Source: Alphaproteobacteria bacterium
Lineage (GTDB): Bacteria > Pseudomonadota > Alphaproteobacteria > UBA8366 > Aestuariispiraceae
NCBI GenBank assembly: GCA_024743195.1
Contig: JANSXE010000001.1
Coordinates: 1 to 64,000, forward strand
DNA length: 64,000 bases
Direction: 5' to 3'
Shown: positions 1 through 11,114 of the stretch, piece by piece
Numbering within the stretch: the first letter of the stretch is position 1
Layout: every line of letters begins with the position of its first letter
The notes under the pieces: generated by a model
Databases searched by the model: none
The model's input: the letters and a program-made list of their open reading frames with translations, nothing else
Told to the model about the DNA's origin: nothing
Translations under genes and position numbers: made by a program

Positions 1-120
1 CGCATGACAGACGCCGGCAAGGCCCCAAAGCAAATCATTATCGCCGTCGCCCGCAAGCTCGTCACCATCCTCAACGCCATGCTCAAAAACGACGCAGACT
101 TCCACTACAGCCCAGCCTGA
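1..120 (+). mobile_element. IS110-family transposase, C-terminal fragment
   Basis: The first 120 bases are an open frame ending in TGA at 118-120. They encode about 39 residues with the pattern K-Q-I-I-I-A-V-A-R-K-L-V-T-I-L-N-A-M-L, typical of the C-terminal tail of IS110/IS116/IS902-type transposases. The gene enters from the left edge, so it cannot be said whether the rest is intact. Bases 46-141 recur without a mismatch at 59998-60093, and the match ends 21 bases after the stop codon, which places the element's right end near 141. The family call rests on the tail alone. Confidence 0.7.
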
Positions 121-260
121 AGACACAGTTGCCGGATCGGCGCGGTCGCGCCGTCCGGAACGACGGTTAAGAAGAGCCGTGCGGGGCGAGGCCCCGCAGC
201 CCACCGTTTCCCCGCCGCACCGACCCGCATAAAATGCCCTCCTCAACGCGCGGGGGACGG

Positions 261-716
261 ATGGTCTCGATCTATGTCGATGCGGACGCCTGTCCGGTGA
301 AGCAGGAGACGGTGCGCGTGGCCGAGCGCCACGGGCTGCGCGTCGTGATGGTGAGCGACGGCGGCCTGCGGCCCGATCCGCATCCGCTGGTGGAGACGGT
401 CGTCGTCGCCCAGGGCGCCGACGCGGCCGACGATTGGATCGCCGACCGGATCGGTCCCGGCGACGTCTGCGTGACCAGCGACATCCCGCTCGCCGCGCGC
501 TGCCTGAAGCACGGCGGTCAGGCGCTGAAGCCCACCGGCGAGCCCTTCACGCAGGACGGGATCGGCCAAGCCCTCGCCGGCCGTGCGATCGCGGAGCATC
601 GCCGCTCCATCGGCGAGCAGACCCGCGGCCCCGCCCCCTTCTCCAAGGCCGACCGCGCGCGCTTTCTGGACCGCCTGGAGACCGCGGTGCGCGCGGCGCG
701 GCGCGCCGGGGGCTGA
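261..716 (+). CDS. YaiI/YqxD family protein (DUF188)
   Basis: The product is about 151 residues and begins M-V-S-I-Y-V-D-A-D-A-C-P-V, the signature N-terminus of the DUF188 (YaiI/YqxD) family. A start at 234 is also open, but it would add nine residues with no family counterpart, so 261 is chosen. The Asp-rich beginning and the later C-V-T-S-D-I-P-L-A stretch resemble the acidic core of PIN-like nuclease folds. The biochemical role of the family is not established. The gene is transcribed towards a convergent metal transporter and ends eight bases before that gene's stop codon. Confidence 0.88.
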   Translation: MVSIYVDADACPVKQETVRVAERHGLRVVMVSDGGLRPDPHPLVETVVVAQGADAADDWIADRIGPGDVCVTSDIPLAARCLKHGGQALKPTGEPFTQDGIGQALAGRAIAEHRRSIGEQTRGPAPFSKADRARFLDRLETAVRAARRAGG

Positions 717-724
717 CCCGTCGG

Positions 725-1750
725 CTACATCCAGCCCTTGCGTTTGAACCACCCCCAAACGCCGAGGCCGAGCGCCGCCAGCAGCGCGACGACGGCCCAG
801 AAGGCCCAGGCGCTGTCCACGCCCGGCATGCCGCCGACATTGACGCCCAGGAGCCCGGTGACGAAGCCGAGCGGCAAGAAGACTGCGGCCACGACGGCGA
901 GCGTGTACAGGGTGCGGTTCATCCGCTCGCCCTGCAGCGCCACGGCCTCGTCGAAGGCGACGGAGGCGCGCTCGCGCACGCCGTCGAGGTCGTCGAGGAT
1001 GCGCGCGAAGCGCTCGCGCGCGTCGCGAAGGCGCCTGCGCATCGGCTCCTTGAGCCAGGGCAGGCTGCATTCCGCCGCGCCCGCCAGGGCCTCGCGCTGC
1101 GGGCCGATGAAGCGTCGCAGGTCTGCGGTGCGCCGCCGCACGGTCGACAAGCGTTGGCGATGGGCGGCGAGCGAGATCGGCTCATGCTCCGACAACGACG
1201 CCTCCAGCGCGTCGACCTCCTCCTCCAATGCGACGATGACGCCGTGCATCCGCTCGGCCAAGCGGCCCGCCACGCCGTGGAAAACGGCGATCGCGCTCTT
1301 AGGTCCGCGCCCCGCCTGCAGAGCGTCGCGAACATCCTGAACGGCGCGAAGCGGCTTGCCGCGCAAGGTCACGATGCGACGCTCGGAGACGACGCATCGC
1401 AACGACACCATGTCTTCCGGCGCCGCGCCGGGGTTGAGATTGACGCCGCGCAGGTTGGCGGTCAGCCGCCCCTCCACCGCTTCGGCCCCCGGCCGGGTCT
1501 CCTCGGCCAGCAGGCGGTCGCACAAGATTTCGTCGAAACCCGAGCGTTGGCGCAACCAAGACTGAGCGCCCGGCGCGTCACGCCTGAGGTGCACCCAGAG
1601 CGTCCCGCCATCCGGCGCGTCCCAGGCGGCGTCCAGCTGGTCCGGCGCGATGACGGACGCGCCCCCCTTGCCGTCCAGGCGCAGCGCGAAGACCAGCCAG
1701 GCCGCCTCAACCGCGTCCCCTGTCGACAAGTTCGGCGTCTCGTGATCCAT
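725..1750 (-). CDS. zntB: CorA-family divalent cation transporter, ZntB-like
   Basis: This 341-residue protein has a long soluble, helix-rich N-terminal part and two C-terminal membrane helices. The first helix ends in G-L-L-G-V-N-V-G-G-M-P-G. This is the CorA selectivity signature in its ZntB-type form, with GVN where magnesium-type CorA proteins have GMN, and it points to zinc rather than magnesium transport in the inner membrane. The tail ends F-K-R-K-G-W-M, as in other CorA proteins. The start is set at the ATG giving M-D-H-E-T-P; an upstream in-frame ATG would add 29 non-conserved residues. It lies back to back with the AEC transporter gene. Confidence 0.86.
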   Translation of the reverse strand: MDHETPNLSTGDAVEAAWLVFALRLDGKGGASVIAPDQLDAAWDAPDGGTLWVHLRRDAPGAQSWLRQRSGFDEILCDRLLAEETRPGAEAVEGRLTANLRGVNLNPGAAPEDMVSLRCVVSERRIVTLRGKPLRAVQDVRDALQAGRGPKSAIAVFHGVAGRLAERMHGVIVALEEEVDALEASLSEHEPISLAAHRQRLSTVRRRTADLRRFIGPQREALAGAAECSLPWLKEPMRRRLRDARERFARILDDLDGVRERASVAFDEAVALQGERMNRTLYTLAVVAAVFLPLGFVTGLLGVNVGGMPGVDSAWAFWAVVALLAALGLGVWGWFKRKGWM

Positions 1751-2728
1751 GCGATCCTCCCGCCCCATAGTCTCCGGGCGCATTGACCGGCGCAAGGCCG
1801 GCGCGCCGGGGAAGAAGCTCTTGCGCGCCCGCGCCATCTGGCGAAGCTAGCGCCGTCATGATCGAGATCCTGCTCGCGCTCGCCCCCATCTTCCTGCTGA
1901 TCGCGCTGGGCGCGGCGTTGCGGCGCTGGGCGCTGCTGCCGGAGGACTTCTGGAGCGGGGCGGAGAAGCTGGTCTATTGGGGCCTGTTCCCGTGTCTGCT
2001 GTTCCGCAAGGCGGCGACCGCGCCCTTGGACGAGTTGGCGGTCGGCCCGCTGATGGTCGTGCTGCTGGGCGCCATCGCGGCCGCCGGCGCGGCGGTCTTC
2101 GCGCTGCGGCCGGCGCTGCGCATGGCGCCGCAGAGCTTCGGCAGCCTGTTCCAGGGTTCGATCCGGATGAACACCTATGTCGGCTTCGCGGTCGCCGCCG
2201 CGCTCGCCGGCGAGGTCGGGGCGGCGCTCGCCGCGGTCGCGGCGGCCGTCATGGTGCCGACCGTCAACGCGCTCTCGATCATCGTGCTGCTGACGCTGCA
2301 TGGCGGGGCTGCGGGCGCGGCGGCCCGCGGGCCGGCCATGTGGCTGCAGGTCCTCCGCGGGCTCGTCACCCATCAGCTGATCCTGGCGATCCTGCTCGGT
2401 CTGGCGCTCAATCTGGCGGGTCTGCCGATCCCGCCGGTGTTGGACGGCGCCACGGAAATCCTGGCGGAGGCGGCCCTGCCGCTGGCCCTGCTGACGGTCG
2501 GCGCGGGATTGAAGCTCGGCGCGCTCGCCGCCGGGCGCGGGCCGTTGGCCGCCGGGCTCGCCGTCAAGCTCGCGCTGTGCCCTGCGGCGGCCTATGGGCT
2601 CGCCGCGCTGCTCGGCGTCGACGGGCCGACCTTGCTGGTTGCGATGATCTTCGCCGCCCTGCCGTCGAGCGCCAGCGGCTATCACATGGCCCGTCAGATG
2701 GGCGGCGACGCGCCGCTGTTGGCGGGGC

Positions 2729-4261
<1,533 letters not shown>

Positions 4262-4399
4262 CGCCGATCCCGTAGCCCTCGCCCTCCTCGCCCGCCCGCA
4301 CCGCGCGGCCGAACCCTCCCTAGGCGGAGAGAGACTAACGCGCCGCGGCTTTCCAGTTGGTTAACGGCGCCGCAGGCCCTCCGAGCCGGATTTAATCGG

Positions 4400-4427
4400 T
4401 TGCCGGCGCGACGGTTCGGCGTATAGT
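4400..4427 (+). promoter_or_regulatory. candidate sigma-70 promoter for pyrB
   Basis: TTGCCG at 4400-4405 and TATAGT at 4422-4427 are separated by 16 bases, a good match to a housekeeping promoter. Initiation about seven bases downstream of the -10 box would fall at about 4434, only a few bases before the pyrB ATG at 4437, which suggests a nearly leaderless transcript. Confidence 0.45.
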
Positions 4428-4436
4428 GCGGCCCCG

Positions 4437-5423
4437 ATGTCACCGGACCGCGGCATAGATTTCTCGCACCGCCATCTCTTGGGCATCGACGGGCTTTCGC
4501 CCGCGGACATCAACCTCATCCTCGATCTCGCGGACAGTTATGTCGAGCAGTCCCGACGCGTCGACAAGAAGTCGACGCTGCTCTCGGGCCTGACCGTCAT
4601 CAACCTGTTCTTCGAGAACTCGACCCGCACCCGCACCTCCTTCGAAGCGGCGGCGAAGCGGCTCGACGCAGACGTGATCAACATGGCGGTCTCGACCAGT
4701 TCGATCAAAAAGGGCGAGACGCTGATCGACACCGCGATGACATTGAACGCGATGCATCCGGATGTGCTCGTGGTGCGGCACGGGGACTCCGGCGCCGTCC
4801 AACTGCTCGCCGACAAGGTCGACGGCGCCGTCATCAACGCCGGCGACGGCCGGCACGAACACCCGACCCAGGCGCTGCTCGACGCCCTGACCATCCGTCG
4901 CCGGATCGGGCGCCTGGACAATCTGACGGTGGCGATCTGCGGCGACATCGCGCACAGCCGGGTCGCGCGCTCGAACATCCACCTGCTGCAGATCATGGGC
5001 GCGCGGGTGCGGGTGATCGCGCCGCCGACGCTGCTGCCCAGCGCCATCGACCGCATGGGGGTCGAGGTCTTCACCGACATGCGCAAGGGCCTCGCCGGCG
5101 TCGACATCGTCATGATGCTGCGCCTGCAGCTCGAGCGCATGCAGGGCTCGTTCGTCCCGTCGGTGCGGGAGTATTTCCGGTTCTTCGGTCTCGACCGCGA
5201 GATGCTGGCCTGCGCCAAGCCGGACGCGCTCATCATGCATCCCGGGCCGATGAACCGGGGCGTGGAGATCGACAGCGAACTGGCCGACGACATCGACCGC
5301 TCGCTGATCCGGGACCAGGTGGAGATGGGCGTCGCCGTGCGCATGGCGGCGCTCGACGTGCTGACCCGCCCGCTGCGCGCCGCCGGCGCCGCCGGCGGAC
5401 TCGAACCGGGAGGCGCCGCGTGA
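4437..5423 (+). CDS. pyrB: aspartate carbamoyltransferase catalytic subunit
   Basis: PyrB condenses carbamoyl phosphate with aspartate in the second step of pyrimidine synthesis. The 328-residue protein carries the carbamoyl-phosphate loop S-T-R-T-R-T (62-67), K91-K92 in the S-S-I-K-K-G-E loop, H-P-T-Q-A-L-L-D (142-149) and H-P-G-P-M-N-R-G near residue 269. All are expected of an active catalytic chain. It overlaps pyrC by four bases (GTGA), so the two are translationally coupled. No regulatory pyrI gene follows. The adjoining PyrC chain lacks catalytic ligands and may act as a structural partner, as reported for pyrBC' enzymes in Pseudomonas. Confidence 0.97.
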   Translation: MSPDRGIDFSHRHLLGIDGLSPADINLILDLADSYVEQSRRVDKKSTLLSGLTVINLFFENSTRTRTSFEAAAKRLDADVINMAVSTSSIKKGETLIDTAMTLNAMHPDVLVVRHGDSGAVQLLADKVDGAVINAGDGRHEHPTQALLDALTIRRRIGRLDNLTVAICGDIAHSRVARSNIHLLQIMGARVRVIAPPTLLPSAIDRMGVEVFTDMRKGLAGVDIVMMLRLQLERMQGSFVPSVREYFRFFGLDREMLACAKPDALIMHPGPMNRGVEIDSELADDIDRSLIRDQVEMGVAVRMAALDVLTRPLRAAGAAGGLEPGGAA

Positions 5424-6724
5424 GGGGGGAAGGCCGCATCGCCTATCTGAACGCGCGGCTGCTCGACCCGGCGAGCGGGCTCGACGCGACGGGCGCGCTC
5501 TTGATCGAGGACGGGCGCATCGCGGACTTCGGCGCGCACCTATTCCGCACCGGGGCCCCGTCGGTCAACGAGGTGGTGGACTGCAAGGGCATGGTCCTGG
5601 CCCCCGGGCTGATCGACGTGCGCGTGCAACTGCGCGAGCCCGGCGCCGAGCACAAGGAGACGATCGAGACCGGCTGCGCGGCCGCCGCGGCCGGCGGCGT
5701 CACCACCATGGTGTGCCTACCGAACACGGACCCGCCGGTGGACGACGTCTCGGTCCTGGAGTTCATCGCCCGGCGCTCGCGCGAACTGAAGCGCAGCAAG
5801 GTGTTCGGCTACGCGGCCCTCACCAAGGGGCTCGAGGGCAAGGAGATCACCGAGATCGGCCTGCTGCGCGCCGCCGGCGCCGTCGCCTTCACAGACGGCG
5901 AGCGCGCGTTGGCCGACGCCAAGGTGATGAAGCGCGCGCTGGCCTACGGCCAGACCTTCGACGCCTTGATCGTGCAGCACCCGCTGGAAGCGAGCCTGAG
6001 CGCCGGCGGGGTGATGAACCAGGGCGAGCTGTCCACCCGCCTCGGCCTCGCCGGCGTCCCGAAGGTGGCGGAGACCATCCAGGTGGAGCGCGATCTGCGG
6101 CTCCTGGAATCGACCGGCGGCCGGCTGCATTTCGCCCACGTGACCGCGCCGGCCGCGCTCGAGGCGATCCGCCGCGCCAAGGCGGACGGTCTCGACGTCA
6201 CCTGCGACACGGCCCCGCATTACTTCGCGCTCAACGAGAACGCCGTCGGCGACTACCGCAGCTTCGCCAAGGTGATGCCGCCCTTGCGCGCGGAGGCCGA
6301 CCGGCAGGCGCTCGTCGAGGCGATCGCCGACGGCGTCGTCGACATCGTCGCCAGCGACCACTGCCCGCACGATCAGGATTCCAAGCGCCTGCCCTTCGAG
6401 CAGGCGGAGTTCGGCGTGATCGGGCTGCAGACCCTGCTGCCGATGACCTTGGAGCTCTATCACAACGGCCATCTCTCGCTGCTCGACGCGGCGGCGCTTC
6501 TGACCGCCCGCCCGGCCGCCCGCTTCGGCCTCCCCGGCGGGCGCCTCATGCGCGGCGCGGCGGCCGACCTGGTGCTGTTCGACCCGGACAAGCCCTGGAC
6601 GGTCAGCGAGGAGGACATGCTCTCCAAATCCAAGAACACCGCCTTCGGCGACCGCCCGGTCCAGGGCAAGGTGCTGCGCACCGTCGTCGACGGCCGCCCG
6701 CTCTATCGGGCGGACGGGTTTTGA
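5420..6724 (+). CDS. pyrC: dihydroorotase-like protein, probably non-catalytic PyrC
   Basis: This 434-residue type I dihydroorotase homologue is fused to pyrB by a GTGA overlap, with GTG as its start. It keeps much of the barrel, including [24 protein letters not shown] and A-S-D-H-C-P-H. The N-terminal metal-binding H-x-H is replaced: the segment reads [13 protein letters not shown], with Arg68 and Gln70 at the two histidine positions. Loss of both ligands is the hallmark of the inactive PyrC' subunits that support aspartate carbamoyltransferase assembly. A separate active dihydroorotase would then be needed elsewhere in the genome. The family assignment is firm and the inactivity is inferred. 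Confidence 0.9.
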   Translation: MRGEGRIAYLNARLLDPASGLDATGALLIEDGRIADFGAHLFRTGAPSVNEVVDCKGMVLAPGLIDVRVQLREPGAEHKETIETGCAAAAAGGVTTMVCLPNTDPPVDDVSVLEFIARRSRELKRSKVFGYAALTKGLEGKEITEIGLLRAAGAVAFTDGERALADAKVMKRALAYGQTFDALIVQHPLEASLSAGGVMNQGELSTRLGLAGVPKVAETIQVERDLRLLESTGGRLHFAHVTAPAALEAIRRAKADGLDVTCDTAPHYFALNENAVGDYRSFAKVMPPLRAEADRQALVEAIADGVVDIVASDHCPHDQDSKRLPFEQAEFGVIGLQTLLPMTLELYHNGHLSLLDAAALLTARPAARFGLPGGRLMRGAAADLVLFDPDKPWTVSEEDMLSKSKNTAFGDRPVQGKVLRTVVDGRPLYRADGF

Positions 6725-6732
6725 CCCCAGGA

Positions 6733-7356
6733 ATGATGGACGGCCTCACTCCTCCCCTCCTCTTGGCGCTCGCTGGCGGGTACCTGCTGGGGTCGGTTCC
6801 GTTCGGGCTGGTGCTGACGCGCCTCGCCGGGCTGGGGGACGTGCGCAAGATCGGCTCCGGCAATATCGGGGCGACCAACGTGCTGCGCACGGGGCGCAAG
6901 GGACTGGCGGCGGCGGTTCTGATCCTCGACGCCGGCAAGGGCGCGGCCGCCGCGCTCGCGGCCCTCTGGCTCGCCGGGCCGGAGGACGGCGCGTTGGCCG
7001 GGATCGTCGCCGGCGTGGCCGCGGTCTTCGGTCACAACTTCCCGGTCTGGCTGCGCTTCAAGGGCGGCAAGGGCGTGGCGACCACGTTGGGCGTGCTGAT
7101 GGCGATCGCCTGGCCGGTCGGGCTGGCGGCCTGCGCCACCTGGCTCGTCGTCGCGGCGCTGTTTCGCTATTCGTCGCTGGCGGCGCTCGTCGCGCTCGCC
7201 GCCGCGCCAGGCTATGCGGCGCTGTTCGGCCTGTCCCAGGTCGCCTACGGGGCCGGGCTGCTCGCGATCCTCGCCTGGATCCGGCATCATCAGAACATCG
7301 CCCGCCTGCTCAAAGGCGAGGAGACCAAGATCGGCGCCAAGAAGCCCGTCCGGTAG
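6733..7356 (+). CDS. plsY: glycerol-3-phosphate acyltransferase
   Basis: PlsY transfers an acyl group from acyl phosphate to glycerol 3-phosphate at the inner membrane, the first step of phospholipid synthesis. The 207-residue multi-span protein shows the three family motifs: G-S-V-P-F-G, then [14 protein letters not shown], and [18 protein letters not shown]. The start is one of two adjacent ATGs (6733 or 6736); the AGGA at 6729-6732 sits very close to both. It begins nine bases after pyrC and is probably in the same transcript, an order (pyrB-pyrC-plsY-dprA) conserved in many alphaproteobacteria. Confidence 0.95.
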   Translation: MMDGLTPPLLLALAGGYLLGSVPFGLVLTRLAGLGDVRKIGSGNIGATNVLRTGRKGLAAAVLILDAGKGAAAALAALWLAGPEDGALAGIVAGVAAVFGHNFPVWLRFKGGKGVATTLGVLMAIAWPVGLAACATWLVVAALFRYSSLAALVALAAAPGYAALFGLSQVAYGAGLLAILAWIRHHQNIARLLKGEETKIGAKKPVR

Positions 7357-7437
7357 GGCGCGGCTCCCGATTGGGGAAGGCCTCCGAAGGGAATTTCCCG
7401 GTTGACCCGCCCTGCAAGGCAGGGTGTCCTTTCCTCT

Positions 7438-8571
7438 ATGAACACCACCCCTGATCGCCTCGACGCCGCGGAGCGGCTCGCCCGCCTGCGGCTCTATCGC
7501 AGCGAGAATGTGGGACCGGTCGCTTTCCGCCAATTGATCGCGCGTTTCCGCACCGGGGAAGCGGCGCTGGAGGCGCTGCCGGCGCTGGCCCGCCGCGGCG
7601 GCCGGCGCCGCGCCCTGAAGGTCTGCCCGAAGGCCGAGGCGGAGCGCGAGCTCGACGCCCTCGACGCCGCAGGCGGTTGGATGGTCCATCGGGGCGAGCG
7701 CGCCTTTCCGCGGCTGCTGGCGGCGGTCGAGGACGGGCCGCCGCTGCTGTCCGGCTTCGGCCACGCGCATCTGCTGGAGCGGCCGGCGGCGGCCATCGTC
7801 GGCGCGCGCGAATGCTCGCTGAACGGCCGCCGTCTGGCGGAGCGCTTCGGGCGCGAACTGGGCGAGGCCGGCTTCGTCACCGTCTCCGGCATGGCGAAGG
7901 GGATCGACGCGGCCGCCCATCGCGGCGCGTTGGAGCATGGAACGGTCGCCGCGCTCGCCGGCGGGGTCGACGTGATCTATCCGCGCGAGAACCGCGACCT
8001 CTATCACGAGATCAAGCAGCGCGGCGCGCTGGTCAGCGAAATGCCCTTCGGCCTTGTCGGCCAGGCGCGCCATTTCCCGCGCCGCAACCGGCTGATCTCC
8101 GGGCTGTCGCTCGGCGTCCTGATCGTCGAGGCGCGGCAACGCTCCGGCTCGCTGATCACCGCGCGGCTCGCGGGCGAGCACGGGCGCGAGGTGTTCGCCC
8201 TTCCCGGCTCGCCGCTCGACCCCCGCGCGCGCGGTCCGAACGATCTGATCCGCAAGGGGGCCATGCTGGTCGAGAGCCCGGAGGAGATGATCGCCGCCCT
8301 GCGCGATCTGCCCGGGCCGGCCGCGGTGGAGGCGCCGAGCGACCCCTTCGGCGCCGGGCCGCAGGCGCCGCCCGACGCCGCCGCTCTGGAGGCCGCGCGC
8401 GCCGAAATCCGGCAGGCGCTGAGCCCGACGCCGGTCCGCATCGACGACCTGATCCGCGAGCTCGATTTGGCGCCGGCGGCGGTCCTGACCGTCCTCCTCG
8501 AGATGGAACTGGCCGGAACCGTGGTGCGCTTGCCGGGCGGCCGCGTGGCCGCCCTTGCGCCGGAGGCGTAG
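7438..8571 (+). CDS. dprA: DNA-processing protein DprA
   Basis: DprA binds incoming single-stranded DNA and loads RecA during natural transformation. The 377-residue protein has an N-terminal SAM-like segment, a Rossmann-type core with the family patterns V-G-A-R-E-C-S, S-G-M-A-K-G-I-D-A-A-A-H and F-P-R-R-N-R-L-I-S-G-L-S, and a C-terminal winged-helix segment after residue 310, which is common in proteobacterial DprA. The ATG at 7438 is preferred because the protein then starts just before the conserved N-terminal domain. A short perfect hairpin (CCCTGC-AAG-GCAGGG, 7410-7424) lies just upstream. No competence genes are visible nearby. Confidence 0.94.
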   Translation: MNTTPDRLDAAERLARLRLYRSENVGPVAFRQLIARFRTGEAALEALPALARRGGRRRALKVCPKAEAERELDALDAAGGWMVHRGERAFPRLLAAVEDGPPLLSGFGHAHLLERPAAAIVGARECSLNGRRLAERFGRELGEAGFVTVSGMAKGIDAAAHRGALEHGTVAALAGGVDVIYPRENRDLYHEIKQRGALVSEMPFGLVGQARHFPRRNRLISGLSLGVLIVEARQRSGSLITARLAGEHGREVFALPGSPLDPRARGPNDLIRKGAMLVESPEEMIAALRDLPGPAAVEAPSDPFGAGPQAPPDAAALEAARAEIRQALSPTPVRIDDLIRELDLAPAAVLTVLLEMELAGTVVRLPGGRVAALAPEA

Positions 8572-8594
8572 GCGGCCCCGGCGTCGGTCGGCCC

Positions 8595-9314
8595 TCAGCT
8601 CAGAGCCGCATGTGCGCCGAGGCCGAGCGCGAAGCCCGCCACCGCCCCGAGCGGCGGGGCCCACGCGTTTTCCAGGGGAACCTGCGGCGCGATGTCCTGG
8701 AAGGTCAGATACAGCACGCCGCCCGCCGCCGTCAGCATGAGCGCGGCCATCGCCTGCGGCGCGTCGCTTAGCGCCAGGTAGCCGACGGAGGCGGCCACGG
8801 GTCCGAGCAAGGCGCAGCCCGCGAGCGCCGCCAGCGCCGCCGTCCGACCGAGCTTGAGCCCCGGACCGCGCAATTCGCGATAGGCGTTGAATCCTTCGGG
8901 CAGATTCTGAAGGCCGATGATCGCCGCCAGCAGAGCCGCGCTCGGAGCCCCCGACGCCAGCAAGGCGCCCAAGGCCAACGCTTCCGGGATGAAGTCCAAC
9001 AGCATGGCCGAGAACTGGGCGAGGCGGGCGCCGCTTTCCTGCAAGCGTTTGTCGATCAGCAGGAAGAGCCCGCCGCCGGCGAGCAGCGCGCTCAGCGCCG
9101 GAGCGATCGGCAGGGCCTCGGTCCCGTGCGGAACCAACACGAAGGCCACCGCCGCCAGCAAAATGCCGCCGCCGAAAGCGGCGAGCGCGTGGCGGAGCTC
9201 CATGCGCAGCCACTCTGGGGCCAAGCGCTCCACCGCGCCCAGCCCGGCGCCCAGGAAAATCGCCGCGCCGGCTGCGAGCGCCAACGCCACCGCTTCGACC
9301 AACGCCGAGTCCAT
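8595..9314 (-). CDS. ZIP family metal transporter
   Basis: The 239-residue membrane protein has about eight predicted helices. The two ZIP metal-site helices are recognisable as L-D-F-I-P-E-A-L-A-L-G-A and N-L-P-E-G-F-N-A-Y-R. The first lacks the histidine usual in ZIP helix IV, and the second has Gln-Asn before L-P-E-G where H-N is common, so the binuclear site is reduced. It may carry zinc, iron or manganese inward. The start ATG at 9314 yields M-D-S-A-L; an upstream in-frame ATG adds only 12 basic residues. It converges on dprA, interrupting the usual dprA-topA order. Confidence 0.8.
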   Translation of the reverse strand: MDSALVEAVALALAAGAAIFLGAGLGAVERLAPEWLRMELRHALAAFGGGILLAAVAFVLVPHGTEALPIAPALSALLAGGGLFLLIDKRLQESGARLAQFSAMLLDFIPEALALGALLASGAPSAALLAAIIGLQNLPEGFNAYRELRGPGLKLGRTAALAALAGCALLGPVAASVGYLALSDAPQAMAALMLTAAGGVLYLTFQDIAPQVPLENAWAPPLGAVAGFALGLGAHAALS

Positions 9315-9549
9315 GCCCCGCCTCTTGCCCGGGACGCCGGCGCGCCGCAAGCCCCTTGCATCGCCCCGGGGATCAGGATGGATGGGATTTTAGGCGAAAT
9401 CTCCAGAAATATTGGCGACGGGTTTTACTTCGTGAATTCTTTACAGGCTTGCACTCTGAATTTCCTTCGCCAATTGTGATACAGGTCACAGCGCCTTTGC
9501 GACAGCCGGGCTAAGGTCCGTAGCGTGCGGCGGAGGCTGCATCCAGAGG

Positions 9550-10701
9550 ATGATCCAAGAGGTCCGGTTCCAAGCGATGTCTCGGCAGGTCTCATACGGC
9601 AAATTGCTGCGTCTCGCGCATCAGCGCGCGATCGACGGCAAGGGCGGCCTCGCCGCCTCGATCGCCAAGATGTGCCTGGATCAGCAGGCGGAGCTCACCG
9701 AGTCGGAACTCGACCTCACCTATCAGATCCTGCGCCAACTGATCGACAAGGTGGAGGTCCAGATCCGCCGCAACATCGCGGACATTCTGGCGGAGCGGGT
9801 GGACGTGCCGCAGGATCTGCTGGGGTTCCTTTTGAACGACGCGGTTCATGTGGCCTATCCGATCATCGTGCGAAGCCGGCAGGTGACGGAGGCCGATCTC
9901 CTCGGCGTCGTGACCCGCGGCAGTCCCGGTCACGCGGTCGCCGTCGCAAGCCGGCCCGAGCTCAGCGAGGCGGTCGCGGCGCGCCTGGTGGACGTCGGCG
10001 AAGCGGAGGTCGACCGCACGCTGCTGCGCAACGAGACGGCCCGGATCGGCCGCGCGTCGCTGGAGACGCTGGTCGAGCGCTCGATCGAAGCCGAGGACTA
10101 TCGCGATCTGATCGTCAAACGCCGGGATCTGCCGGACGATCTGGCCAGGCGCATGTACATCTGGGTCGGAGACGCCCTGCGCCAGCATATCGCGCAGCAC
10201 TTCGACATCGACGGCGCCGTCCTGGACGAGTCGGTCGACGAGGCCGTCTGGCGGGCGCTCGATGACGCGGACGCCACGCAGGACCGACCCGCCTCCGCCG
10301 CGTCCGGCGGATGGAGCGCGGAGGAGGCGCTCGCCTCGGCGCGGCGCGATCTGCAGCGCATGGGCCGCCTGCTGCGCACGCTCGAGCGCGACGGCCGCGG
10401 CGTCTTCATCGCCGGAATCGCGGTGGAGGCCGGCTTACCGGAAGAGACGACGGAGCGACTGTTCGCGCCTGCGAACCCGCAGACCACCGCGATCGCCTGC
10501 AAAGCGCTGGGCATGACGGCGAACCAGTTCATCGCGGTGTTGGAGGCGTTTCGCGAACCGGACGACTGGTCGGATTTCGTCGCCGGCGGCGGTCTGGATC
10601 GGGTCTGCGCCTATTTCGAACGGATCGACCGGGTCGGCGCGGCCAGCGTGCTGCGACGTTGGCGGCGCAGCCCGCCGGACGGCGGGGCCCGCCCGCATTG
10701 A
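9550..10701 (+). CDS. DUF2336 domain-containing protein
   Basis: This 383-residue, helix-rich soluble protein matches the alphaproteobacterial DUF2336 family: repeated short helical units, the pattern R-N-I-A-D-I-L-A-E-R and a central D-V-G-E-A-E-V-D-R-T-L-L-R-N segment. The function of the family is unknown, and members are often found near cell-cycle and signalling genes. There is no signal peptide or membrane helix. An alternative ATG at 9577 is possible; 9550 is kept because GAGG lies just before it. It stands alone between the ZIP transporter and topA. Confidence 0.75.
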   Translation: MIQEVRFQAMSRQVSYGKLLRLAHQRAIDGKGGLAASIAKMCLDQQAELTESELDLTYQILRQLIDKVEVQIRRNIADILAERVDVPQDLLGFLLNDAVHVAYPIIVRSRQVTEADLLGVVTRGSPGHAVAVASRPELSEAVAARLVDVGEAEVDRTLLRNETARIGRASLETLVERSIEAEDYRDLIVKRRDLPDDLARRMYIWVGDALRQHIAQHFDIDGAVLDESVDEAVWRALDDADATQDRPASAASGGWSAEEALASARRDLQRMGRLLRTLERDGRGVFIAGIAVEAGLPEETTERLFAPANPQTTAIACKALGMTANQFIAVLEAFREPDDWSDFVAGGGLDRVCAYFERIDRVGAASVLRRWRRSPPDGGARPH

Positions 10702-11114
10702 GCCTGCCGCGCGCCCGGGACCCCCTGAGACCCGGGACGGGACGTCGCCGCAAGCGGCCGCCGCATCTCTCACAGCATACTCCACCGGTCGCCTTGCGAC
10801 GCCGCACGGTCGGCGCCGCGGCGCCGCACGCCTTGAATCGAGCGCGCCGTCAGCGGGTCGCAGCGCGACGGAACACCGGCGACCCCGCTCGGCGACGCGG
10901 GCGAAAATCGACGCCAGATGCGCTGAACTCGATACCCTCTCCTCTTTAACACACTGGGAAAAATGATAAAAATCGCACCGGTCGCCACCCTTCGAACAGC
11001 CCGTTTCGGCTTTCAAGCGCGACGGCGCGGCGCGCGTCAGTTGACGCGGACGCCTTCCGGCGCCAATTGTCCCTACCCGAGCGAGGGGGCGATTTTGAGG
11101 GCTGGGTCTAGCGT
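10702..11114. other. gene-free stretch before topA
   Basis: No frame in these 413 bases has convincing coding character. There is a short AT-rich patch at about 10935-10975 and a TTGACG at 11041-11046 followed 18 bases later by AATTGT, a weak promoter candidate for topA. I see no terminator, repeat or RNA gene. Confidence 0.5.

Noticed and set aside
181-197. Perfect hairpin GCGGGGC-GAG-GCCCCGC near the IS110 end as a terminator
   Set aside because: No T run follows, so it is at most a GC-rich palindrome.
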